Positions 34,471 to 41,231 of a stretch of 64,000 bases of DNA are shown one piece after another (position 1 is the first letter of the stretch; every line of letters begins with the position of its first letter). The stretch is from Bacterioplanoides pacificum. Its GTDB lineage: Bacteria; Pseudomonadota; Gammaproteobacteria; Pseudomonadales; Oceanobacteraceae. Location of the stretch: positions 434,001-498,000 of the forward strand of contig NZ_JBHRYB010000013.1 in the NCBI RefSeq assembly GCF_042648445.1, given 5' to 3'. The notes below the pieces were generated by a model that had not been told where the DNA came from, made no database searches, and worked only from the letters and a program-made list of their open reading frames with translations. Made by a program: the position numbers and the translations under genes.

Positions 34471-34492
34471 GCCCCGCTTTCAGCGGGGCTTA
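34471..34492 (+). terminator. Terminator after the OYE gene
   Basis: GCCCCGC-TTTCA-GCGGGGC with TTATCT following, 16 bases after the stop codon; a stable stem with a short T-rich tail. Confidence 0.7.
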
Positions 34493-34529
34493 TCTCTGTT
34501 TGCTGCCGCAGTCGGGTAAAAGAACAGCA

Positions 34530-35459
34530 TCATTCCAGGCGGTGATTTTTCGGCATTAATATCTCCGGTGGTGTCCGGCCCAGTGACTCGGCCACTGATA
34601 TTTCGTTCACCCGACATAACGCATCCAGCGGCAAGTCATTCGCTTCGCGGCCAAACGGGTCCTCCATTTCCTGAGACAAAACATCCAGACCAAAAAAGGT
34701 ATACGCCACCACCAGAGTGAATAACACGGCATAACCTCCCATTGCCGTCACCAGCGCAAACGGCAATAAATAACAATACAAATACGCCGTACGATGGGTC
34801 AGCAAAGTATAAGCAAACGGTAACGGCGTTGTCGCAATACGTTCGCTGGCCGCCTGAACCCCGGATAAACGCGTCAGGTGTTCGTCGAGAATACGCAAGC
34901 CAATCGCATCAATATTGCCATCACGATATAATTTACCAACAACCCGGCCGGCACGGCGCAAACAATAATCCGCAACATTTTTATGTGTCAGCGCCTGTTC
35001 GGCATCGGTTTCCCCCAGCCACTCGATCAGTGCCGCCTCACATTGTTCATTACGCACCGCTGCCCGTAACGCATGACAATGTGCCACTGCCCAATGTAAT
35101 AACTGACGCCGTAATTCACCGGCACGGCCGTTTTCCGCCTCTAAGTCGAGTAAGGTTTCACTGGAGCGCGCCAGGCTACGGATTTTATAAACCATTTCGC
35201 CCCACTGCTTACGCCCTTCCCACCAGCGGTCATAAGCAGCGTTATTACGAAAACCGAGAAAAATCGATAACGCGATCCCTAACAATGCAAACGGCGCCAG
35301 AGAAAACTCCGGCAGCACAACCCACTGCTGATGATGTAACACCACCACAGCCGTAGCAAACAACGCCAGCACCAGTAGATGCGGCAAAATACGCGGCACC
35401 ACAGAGCCACGCACAATAAATAACAAGGCCAGCGCACTGGGGCGATCACGAACAATCAT
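34530..35459 (-). CDS. Bestrophin-family anion channel
   Basis: A 309-residue membrane protein of the bacterial bestrophin family (formerly UPF0187/YneE), anion-conducting pentameric channels. Visible are the N-terminal MIVRDRPSALALLFIVRGSVV, a helix with LGFRNNAAYDRWWEGRKQWGE (the conserved RNNxxYDRWWE loop) and the C-terminal FGLDVLSQEMEDPFGREANDLPL, the calcium/regulatory segment. Start ATG overlaps by four bases the end of the yjbQ remnant, suggesting it was once coupled to that gene. Confidence 0.87.
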   Translation of the reverse strand: MIVRDRPSALALLFIVRGSVVPRILPHLLVLALFATAVVVLHHQQWVVLPEFSLAPFALLGIALSIFLGFRNNAAYDRWWEGRKQWGEMVYKIRSLARSSETLLDLEAENGRAGELRRQLLHWAVAHCHALRAAVRNEQCEAALIEWLGETDAEQALTHKNVADYCLRRAGRVVGKLYRDGNIDAIGLRILDEHLTRLSGVQAASERIATTPLPFAYTLLTHRTAYLYCYLLPFALVTAMGGYAVLFTLVVAYTFFGLDVLSQEMEDPFGREANDLPLDALCRVNEISVAESLGRTPPEILMPKNHRLE

Positions 35460-35575
35460 AAGGTTTCTCCCTGCAGAGTTATGAGCAGCCGCCGTGCACT
35501 CGCATGGTCACGGTGCTCACCCAGATAAATCCCCTGCCAGGTTCCGATATTTAATCGGTTGTCAGCGACGGATAC
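35456..35575 (-). pseudogene. yjbQ (secondary thiamine-phosphate synthase-like) C-terminal remnant
   Basis: On the minus strand the frame ending in TGA at 35456 reads NIGTWQGIYLGEHRDH and then RRLLITLQGE, the C-terminus of YjbQ/UPF0047 proteins (GTWQGIYLxEHR). Only about 39 residues out of some 140 remain; the upstream part is replaced by the 3' end of the rhomboid gene, with which it overlaps in a different frame. The remaining TGA overlaps the bestrophin start. Probably a deletion product. Confidence 0.7.
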
Positions 35576-36653
35576 CAACACTTTCTTCCGATAAAAACCG
35601 CACCATCGGGTTACGCCGGTGAACAAAGTCTTTCAGCAACAGGCCAACACCCACACCAACGGCAAAACCACCAATATGCGCCCAATAATCAACACCACGG
35701 CCATCAACAATCATGGCAAACACGTTATCCAATAATAACCAGATAGCGAAATACCACAGCGGTGATAATTTTTTCTGATACACCAGAAACATAAAGGTCA
35801 GACTGGCAAACCGGAACCAGATTAAATACATACCAAATAATGCAGCAACGGCACCACTGGCACCAACACTCATCACCGGGCTGTTCCAGTTCATGGCGAC
35901 GCTGACCAGACTGGCACCAATACCACACAGCAGATACAACAGCAGGAAACGGAAACGGCCAAGGACGTCTTCGAGGTTATCGCCAACAATGTACAGAAAA
36001 TACATATTGCCCAGCAGATGGAGGAAATCACCGTGTAAAAAAGTGGCCGTCAGCGGGGTCCACCATTCATCCCCAGCAGCCAGGTCCAGCGGCCGGCTGG
36101 CAAAATGATCAAACAACCACAACTGGGTATCGATATCGAATGCGTAAGCGAGGAAAATAACGGTATTCGCCAATAATAAAAACCAGGTAACCAGCGGTAA
36201 GCGGTGTGGTTTTACATTATATTCCACCGGAAAGCGCGACACGGCCTGAAACAACCAGCTTTTTACCGATACCTTTTTATTTAGATCATCCAGCGCCTGG
36301 CGGATACGTGGCGAGTGTTCCACTTTATCCATTTCATCGTGGTCAACCCAAACGCCGTCACACTCCGGACAGATATCCACTTCCACATCATAGTCATGCA
36401 ACAGACGAAAATTGTGTAAATGGACATCATCGCAGCTGGGGCAGCGTAATTCCGTACGCCCCAGCCGCTCACCCAATATCTGTTCAAAGCCTTCATGGTC
36501 GGGTTGCTGATTAACCTCAGCAATCAGACCATTCAGCTCCCCCCGTTCAAACCAGGCACCGGCGCAACGACGACAGACGTCCAGCTCCTCACCGTGGTAA
36601 TGGGTGATATCAAGTACTTCGTTATAGCAGTGGGGGCAATATTTGTAGCTCAT
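35562..36653 (-). CDS. Rhomboid-family intramembrane protease with N-terminal zinc ribbons
   Basis: A 363-residue protein with two TFIIB-like zinc-ribbon modules at the N-terminus (CPHCYNEVLDIT...CRRCAGAWFERGEL, then CPSCDDVHL...CPECDGVWVDHDEMDKV), followed by a rhomboid domain of six helices. The serine protease motif is VGASGAVAALFGMYL (catalytic Ser after GA) and the His is in WAHIGGFAVG. Rhomboids cleave membrane proteins in the lipid bilayer. The zinc modules may read a cytosolic partner. It follows the 216-residue gene by two bases. Confidence 0.85.
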   Translation of the reverse strand: MSYKYCPHCYNEVLDITHYHGEELDVCRRCAGAWFERGELNGLIAEVNQQPDHEGFEQILGERLGRTELRCPSCDDVHLHNFRLLHDYDVEVDICPECDGVWVDHDEMDKVEHSPRIRQALDDLNKKVSVKSWLFQAVSRFPVEYNVKPHRLPLVTWFLLLANTVIFLAYAFDIDTQLWLFDHFASRPLDLAAGDEWWTPLTATFLHGDFLHLLGNMYFLYIVGDNLEDVLGRFRFLLLYLLCGIGASLVSVAMNWNSPVMSVGASGAVAALFGMYLIWFRFASLTFMFLVYQKKLSPLWYFAIWLLLDNVFAMIVDGRGVDYWAHIGGFAVGVGVGLLLKDFVHRRNPMVRFLSEESVGIRR

Positions 36654-36655
36654 GA

Positions 36656-37306
36656 TCAGTTTCCGGCTGATTCCTTTTTCGCGGCTGCCGGAGTATCTGT
36701 TGATTCTGTTTTCGCAACTTGATCGGCTTCGGTAACGTAAGGTTCAACTTCAACCTCAACCCCATAACCCGCCAAGGTGACGGCCAACTCATCAACATTG
36801 GCTTTTAACTTTGGCAACAGTTCTTGTTCGATTTTATCAAGCTCAGCATTCAACAATTTAGAGCCATATGTCGGTCCAATCACAAACGCTTCACACTTGG
36901 CAACGATATCGTCAACCCGGGCGTAAAAGCGACGCACAGATCCTAACAGGTAACTGGGGGTTTCCAGCGTTGCCTGAGAATATTTCATAGTTTCCCAGAT
37001 ATAATGACTGATACGGGGAGAATTATCTCTTACCTGGTTTACAGTCAGACGGCGGCGCAGGATGTTTGCATCGTACTCACGCAGAATTTCAACATTGTCC
37101 CGCACTTCCTGATACAAGGACTGACGCAGATAAAAGTTATTTTCGGTGGAGGTCACTTCTTCAAACACAATCGCCTGACGCAGACCGGTCTGAGCTGCCA
37201 GATACACACCGGCGATGGTAGCTATAATCATCAGAATATGCCCCACCCAGAAACCCGAGTTGGTCAGTTCACTGTGATCCAGGCGATTATGGTGCTGTTC
37301 AGACAT
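36656..37306 (-). CDS. Uncharacterised membrane-anchored helical protein
   Basis: A 216-residue protein with a single hydrophobic segment near the N-terminus (GHILMIIATIAGVYLAA, about 23-39) and a long helical, charged region that could form a coiled coil, followed by an acidic, alanine-rich low-complexity tail (DTPAAAKKESAGN). I do not recognise the family. It is directly upstream of the rhomboid gene (two-base gap) and may be a partner or substrate of the protease. Confidence 0.6.
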   Translation of the reverse strand: MSEQHHNRLDHSELTNSGFWVGHILMIIATIAGVYLAAQTGLRQAIVFEEVTSTENNFYLRQSLYQEVRDNVEILREYDANILRRRLTVNQVRDNSPRISHYIWETMKYSQATLETPSYLLGSVRRFYARVDDIVAKCEAFVIGPTYGSKLLNAELDKIEQELLPKLKANVDELAVTLAGYGVEVEVEPYVTEADQVAKTESTDTPAAAKKESAGN

Positions 37307-37470
37307 GCGCTTCTCCTTGCATTTATTGACAGACTTAGCAAAAAGCCGATGCTATCAGAGTCAAACCGGGCGCAAAAGGCAAATAACGGCAAAAGGTAAA
37401 GCAGTGCACAAAATAAACACCCGGCTAACGCTGGAAAACCTGTCCCATACTGCGAATCTCTTTCACTGCG

Positions 37471-38286
37471 CTAGCGGAACGACTTACGATCAACAAAAGG
37501 TTTTGCCTCTTTACCTTTTGCCAGGCCATTTTTCATCGCAATCATCTGATTTTTACGTCCCAGCAAACGCGCCTGTACCCAGCGCTCCCAGCGCAATGCT
37601 TTCCAGGTATCGGCTTTCCAGGTTTTCTTAAACAGGTACTTGGTGGCAGCAATGGCATCCGGCGATTTGCTGGCAATGGTTGCAGCCAGCGCCTGGGCTT
37701 CCGCCATCGGATCTTCAGCCAGTTTTGAAATCAGACCGTAGTCATAACCTTCCTGCGCACTGAACTGCCGGCCGGTCATGGTCAGCTCCTGAGCAATATC
37801 AATGCGGGTTAAGCGCGACAGAGTCACCATGCCACTCATGTCCGGAATCAGGCCCCACTTCATCTCCATAATCGACAAATTGGCATCCGGTGTGGCAATG
37901 CGGTAATCACTCGCCAGAATAATCTGCATACCACCACCAAAGCAGTTGCCGTGTACCACAGAAATCACCGGAATCGGTAAGTCACGCCAGCAATGGGCAA
38001 TTTCCTGTGCCACGTTTAGTTTAGTCCATGGCCATTTCAGAAATACCTTGGCCACCATACTGGGTTCTTTATTCAACGCACCGAAGTCCAGTCCGGCACA
38101 AAAAGACGGGCCATTCGCTGACAAAATCACACAGCGAATGCTGCGGTCTTTGCGGATCGTTTTCGCCGTGGCGATCATCTGGCGAAACATCGGCATATCC
38201 AGGCCGTTCAGCTTCTCTTCCCGGTTCAGGGTGACGTAAGCGATGTGATCTTTTACTTCTAATAATACGCGCGGTTTATCGGTCAT
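37471..38286 (-). CDS. Enoyl-CoA hydratase/isomerase (crotonase) family protein
   Basis: A 271-residue crotonase-fold enzyme from the ATG at 38286 (a longer ATG start at 38349 would add 21 residues). It has ANGPSFCAGLDFG (oxyanion-hole loop) and HGNCFGGGMQIILASDYRIA, the usual second motif. A conserved pattern of Asp/Glu in LSIMEMKWGLIPDMSG suggests an active enzyme in fatty-acid or branched-chain degradation, though the catalytic pair cannot be assigned from reading. Monocistronic and convergent with the 216-residue gene region. Confidence 0.85.
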   Translation of the reverse strand: MTDKPRVLLEVKDHIAYVTLNREEKLNGLDMPMFRQMIATAKTIRKDRSIRCVILSANGPSFCAGLDFGALNKEPSMVAKVFLKWPWTKLNVAQEIAHCWRDLPIPVISVVHGNCFGGGMQIILASDYRIATPDANLSIMEMKWGLIPDMSGMVTLSRLTRIDIAQELTMTGRQFSAQEGYDYGLISKLAEDPMAEAQALAATIASKSPDAIAATKYLFKKTWKADTWKALRWERWVQARLLGRKNQMIAMKNGLAKGKEAKPFVDRKSFR

Positions 38287-38558
38287 GATGCTCTCACAGC
38301 AGTCGGCGGGTGTATCCATCGGGTTAGCCTGGCGGCGTTCAAAGCGCATAATTCCACAGCCAACGGCGGGATACTATGACCAATCTGCACGATTCACTGG
38401 CCAAAATGATCAATTACGCAGACCTTTAAATAATTTTAACCTGGCTATGAAAGATTCTCAGGTGCTCCGGCCGATCGACTCGATTATACTCCCTGACCCG
38501 ATTTGACCTATACCAAGGTCGATTTATCCAATCGTCCCTGTCAGAGGATCCCAGCATT

Positions 38559-39005
38559 ATGAGTCCACAGCAACAACGCCTGCGTGATGAACTGATTGCC
38601 AAACGCATCGCCGCGGCCAAAACGCATGTAGTTAAAGCAGTCTTTCCGTTTACCACCAACCATCACGAAACCCTGTTTGGTGGCCAGGCGTTAAGCTGGA
38701 TGGACGAAACCGCGTTTATTGCCGCTACCCGCTTCAGCCGTAAAAGCCTGGTTACCGTCTCTTCAGATAAAGTCGACTTTACTCATCCGATTCCGGAAGG
38801 TTCGGTGGTCGAACTGGTGGCCGACATTATTCACGTTGGCCGCACCTCTCTGAAAGTAGAGGTCAATATTTTTGTTGAAGACATGTATCGTGACGGCGTA
38901 CAAAAAGCCATTACCGGAGTGTTCAGTTTTGTCGCTATCGGCGACGACAAACGCCCGATACCTGTGCTGGATGGTTTTGATGAAGAGACCGGGTTAAGTA
39001 ACTAA
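38559..39005 (+). CDS. Acyl-CoA thioesterase (hotdog fold, YciA-like)
   Basis: A 148-residue hotdog-fold acyl-CoA thioesterase, hydrolysing acyl-CoA to free acid and CoA. The signature HHETLFGGQALSWMDETAFIAATRF contains the catalytic Asp-type motif (shown in part), with VSSDKVDFTHPIPEGSVVEL after it. The ATG follows GAGGATCCCAGC. It is the last native gene before the integron-type region; a strong terminator lies 83 bases after the stop. Confidence 0.88.
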   Translation: MSPQQQRLRDELIAKRIAAAKTHVVKAVFPFTTNHHETLFGGQALSWMDETAFIAATRFSRKSLVTVSSDKVDFTHPIPEGSVVELVADIIHVGRTSLKVEVNIFVEDMYRDGVQKAITGVFSFVAIGDDKRPIPVLDGFDEETGLSN

Positions 39006-39432
39006 CCCACTCGCTTAGCAAGCACACAGAAGCAAGTACTGATCATGCGCCCTCCCAGGGAAGCCCTTTAAGCCTGAAACAGGCCCACTCAGCCATACAC
39101 TCCCTGGTATGGCTGAGATTTTTCGGTTATCCATGTATGACAGAAACATGGGTTATAAACAGTATGATTTCTGTAAATGCCTTATAACAGGCACACTTTG
39201 TTTCAGGCTTGCCTGTTTTTATGGTTGGTGATAATTTAAACACCAATAAAATCAGCGGCTTACAAACCTAGTTTACAAGTTTATATGCCATTGATGACCG
39301 AGATAGTGTGCACGCACGCTTTTCTGGAAGGGAATGATCTTGCTAAGGAAGGTTTCTTAATGAAATCAGTTAGTTGCTGCTACAAGCTTGAAAGATTCTC
39401 GCCAAGATATCATGCACGCACACGAATAAGCT
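39006..39432. other. Gene-poor structured region left of the cassette array
   Basis: About 430 bases with no credible gene. It holds the thioesterase terminator (39088-39124), a 12-base inverted repeat AAGCCTGAAACA (39070-39081) paired with its complement at 39197-39208, ACAGAAA/TTTCTGT arms inside it, and two copies of TGCACGCAC at 39309-39317 and 39413-39421. The composition is AT-richer than the flanking chromosomal genes. It may be the decayed remains of earlier cassettes or an attachment region; the sequence alone does not decide. Confidence 0.45.
39088..39124 (+). terminator. Terminator after the thioesterase gene
   Basis: CTCAGCCATAC, loop ACTCCCTG, GTATGGCTGAG: a perfect 11-pair stem followed by ATTTTT. 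Lies inside the larger inverted repeat described for the region. Confidence 0.8.
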
Positions 39433-39452
39433 GTTAGCCCTCAGGAGGAAAA

Positions 39453-39926
39453 ATGAAAATATCTCTTATGGCAGCTGTTTCCGAGAATGGAGTAATTGGC
39501 TCTGGATTGGATATACCTTGGCATGTACAAGGCGAGCAGCTCCTATTCAAAGCCATGACTTACAATCAATGGCTTCTAGTTGGTCGTAAAACCTTCGACT
39601 CAATGGGTAAACTTCCGAATAGAAAATATGCAGTGGTTACTCGTTCTAAAATTATCTCGAATGACCCTGATGTTGTGTATTTCGCAAGTGTTGAATCGGC
39701 ATTAGCTTACCTAAACAATGCGACAGCACATATCTTTGTTTCTGGTGGTGGTGAAATATATAAAGCTTTAATCGATCAAGCAGATGTTATCCATCTTTCA
39801 GTGATTCACAAGCATATCTCTGGCGATGTGTTTTTTCCTCCAGTTCCACAGGGCTTCAAGCAAACATTTGAGCAAAGTTTCAGTTCAAATATTGATTACA
39901 CGTACCAAATTTGGGCAAAGGGCTAA
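39453..39926 (+). CDS. dfrA: Dihydrofolate reductase, DfrA1-like (trimethoprim-resistance type) cassette gene
   Basis: A 157-residue dihydrofolate reductase reducing dihydrofolate to tetrahydrofolate with NADPH. Its length and pattern fit the integron-borne DfrA1 group rather than chromosomal FolA: NGVIGSGLDIPW, GEQLLFKAMTYNQWLLVGRK, LPNRKYAVVTRS, IFVSGGGEIYKALIDQ and YTYQIWAKG at the end. Glu28 would be the active-site acid. The ATG follows AGGAGGAAAA, a strong site. The gene fills a cassette ending in attC at 39921-40046. Members of this group are insensitive to trimethoprim; resistance here is inferred and identity was not computed. Confidence 0.92.
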   Translation: MKISLMAAVSENGVIGSGLDIPWHVQGEQLLFKAMTYNQWLLVGRKTFDSMGKLPNRKYAVVTRSKIISNDPDVVYFASVESALAYLNNATAHIFVSGGGEIYKALIDQADVIHLSVIHKHISGDVFFPPVPQGFKQTFEQSFSSNIDYTYQIWAKG

Positions 39927-40046
39927 CAATCTGTTTAAGAGTGATTCGCAACGCGTGGCATTTTTACTATGCGTTGCGTTTAGTGTTTAAGGTGGTATGC
40001 GGAGGCTTCGGTATTGCGTTGCTCACACCTTAACAGGGCGTTAGGC
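39921..40046 (+). other. attC recombination site of the dfr cassette (VCR-like)
   Basis: The site begins GGCTAACAA at the dfr stop codon and ends GGGCGTTAGGC. The left arm CTAACAATCTGTTTAAGAGTG pairs with the right arm (its complement begins CTAACGCCCTGTTAAGG), with a further internal stem around GCGTGGCATTTTTACTATGCG. At 126 bases it resembles the long Vibrio-type repeats. The G of the terminal GTTAGGC is the crossover point. Confidence 0.88.
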
Positions 40047-40083
40047 GCCGAGAGGCATTGTCGTAATCAAAAAGGAGAAGTGA

Positions 40084-40734
40084 ATGAAAAAAGCAATAGT
40101 CGCTATTGGTGTCAGTCTTGCCTTGACTGGGTGCGGAACCATGAATAACGCACTTGTGGAGAAGAAAAAGACTGTAGAGTATTACCGTATCTTTGACATC
40201 AAGACGAGCGCGGATCGCTATACAGTAGCTGAAGCTGCCAGTAATGGGTTAGGAAGAAACGTAAACTCGGCAAATGAAGCAACTCCAATCCCTAATTTTT
40301 CAGAGCCGCCGCAAAAACCTGGGCGATTTACACTTACAAATCCATTTGCCGGATCAAAGTTAGCAGCACTGGCTGCAAGTGGTGGGTCTATTGGATTTAA
40401 AGTTGCTACCTGCGAAGGTGCTATATGGACGGCAAGCGCAAATAGAAGTATAAGCGGAAGCTCAGACTTACGCCTAACCGCCTGCCTTTGGCAATACAAG
40501 GATGGTTACCATCTTGACACATATGCAACTTTCCAGAAGGCCGAGGGTGGTTTGATGCAAATTAGCCGAAACATGGCCAGTGCCATGGTAGGAACACCAG
40601 AGGAATGGACAGAGAAAACATTCCTCGATATTGTGCGCTCTATTCGTAAAGCAGCCGGCGCAGAAGTTGCCTACCTGGAGGGTTATCCAAAGCTTTCTGG
40701 AACGCCGTGGTTGGATGACTACGACAAAATGTAA
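40084..40734 (+). CDS. Uncharacterised lipoprotein, second cassette gene
   Basis: A 216-residue lipoprotein: MKKAIVAIGVSLALTGCGT has a lipobox LTGC (Cys18). The mature part is soluble, with no recognised domain; it includes FAGSKLAALAASGGSIGFKVATC and ends YPKLSGTPWLDDYDKM. AAAGGAGAAG precedes the ATG. It fills the second cassette with attC at 40737-40823, three bases after its stop. Composition is AT-richer than nearby chromosomal genes. Function unknown; surface location suggests interaction with the environment. Confidence 0.8.
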   Translation: MKKAIVAIGVSLALTGCGTMNNALVEKKKTVEYYRIFDIKTSADRYTVAEAASNGLGRNVNSANEATPIPNFSEPPQKPGRFTLTNPFAGSKLAALAASGGSIGFKVATCEGAIWTASANRSISGSSDLRLTACLWQYKDGYHLDTYATFQKAEGGLMQISRNMASAMVGTPEEWTEKTFLDIVRSIRKAAGAEVAYLEGYPKLSGTPWLDDYDKM

Positions 40735-40736
40735 GC

Positions 40737-40823
40737 GCCTAACAATCGCGTAAACTCGGACTGCCCAAAGCTGCGCCGCTTCGCTCTGCAGCTTTGGGCA
40801 GCCGGTTACGCGAAGCGTTAGAC
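40737..40823 (+). other. attC site of the lipoprotein cassette
   Basis: An 87-base site: GCCTAAC at 40737-40743 and GTTAGAC at 40817-40823 match RYYYAAC and GTTRRRY exactly. The central arms ACTGCCCAAAGCTGC and GCAGCTTTGGGCAG pair perfectly around a short GCCGCTTCGCTC-like loop, and the outer arms CGCGTAAAC and GTTACGCG pair too with a few bulges. This is the classical folded shape of an attC. Confidence 0.92.
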
Positions 40824-40848
40824 CAACCACAAAACGAAAAGGATCATT

Positions 40849-41052
40849 ATGGGATTTTTTAGCAAAACGGAATATGCGGGAACGCTTAAGTGGGAAGAGA
40901 TAAAGAATGATGGCGTCCCGCGAAATGCTTATCGAGCAAAAATACCTGGCGGTTGGCTTTTTATTATTTGGTGGGGACCAACCTACGATGGCAGTGGAGC
41001 TACTTTTATCCCAGACCCAGAGCATAAATGGGATGGAAATTCCGTTGATTAA
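40849..41052 (+). CDS. Uncharacterised 67-residue protein, third cassette gene
   Basis: A small protein starting MGFFSKTEYAGTLKWEEIKN and containing the aromatic-rich GGWLFIIWWGPTYDGS. It is not long enough for a known domain that I recognise. The ATG follows AAAGGATCATT (AGGA). It sits just after attC2, so it is the gene of a third cassette whose own attC is truncated. Cassettes of this kind often carry small proteins of unknown role. Confidence 0.65.
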   Translation: MGFFSKTEYAGTLKWEEIKNDGVPRNAYRAKIPGGWLFIIWWGPTYDGSGATFIPDPEHKWDGNSVD

Positions 41053-41060
41053 CCCTAAGT

Positions 41061-41157
41061 GTTCTAACAAGCGACCGTGATTCATCCGTAGCGTGGGTGT
41101 TCAAAATTCTGTGCCAGCTAAATTTTACAGGTCGATCTGGTCATCCAGTCGACCTTC
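41061..41157 (+). other. Probable truncated attC and right border of the array
   Basis: GTTCTAACAAGCGACCG, starting nine bases after the stop of the 67-residue gene, looks like the left half of an attC (CTAAC with following arm), but no GTTRRRY end follows. A GGTCGA...TCGACC hairpin (41131-41154) then leads into the hemH-side terminator. The right half was probably lost by deletion. Confidence 0.4.
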
Positions 41158-41188
41158 AAAAAAGCGCTGAATAACCAGCGCTTTTTTA
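41158..41188. terminator. Bidirectional terminator beyond hemH
   Basis: AAAAAAGCGCTG, loop AATAAC, CAGCGCTTTTTT: a symmetric stem with T-runs both ways, about 45 bases after the hemH stop codon on the minus strand. It likely terminates hemH and shields it from the cassettes. Confidence 0.85.
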
Positions 41189-41231
41189 ATTCACACCGCT
41201 TTATCAGCGCTGAGCACTCCCACATTGCCGC

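Larger units (their letters stand above)
39433..41075 (+). mobile_element. Integron-type gene cassette array without integrase (CALIN)
   Basis: Three short genes on the plus strand, each small and AT-rich compared with neighbours, are separated by two sites with the structure of integron attC: an RYYYAAC-like start, long inverted arms, and a GTTRRRY end (GTTAGGC at 40040, GTTAGAC at 40817). A near match GTTAGCC at 39433 marks the left edge 14 bases before the dfr start. The right edge is uncertain because the third attC seems truncated (GTTCTAACAAG at 41061). No integrase or attI is in the window. Known elements of this kind are called clusters of attC sites lacking integrase. Confidence 0.8.

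Noticed and set aside
34742..35356. A 204-residue plus-strand ORF
   Set aside because: Antisense to the bestrophin gene, which has clear family motifs.
40474..41085. A 203-residue ORF on the minus strand across the cassette region
   Set aside because: It runs through attC2 and antisense to two better supported genes, has no ribosome site or domain and is a by-product of the folded attC sequence.
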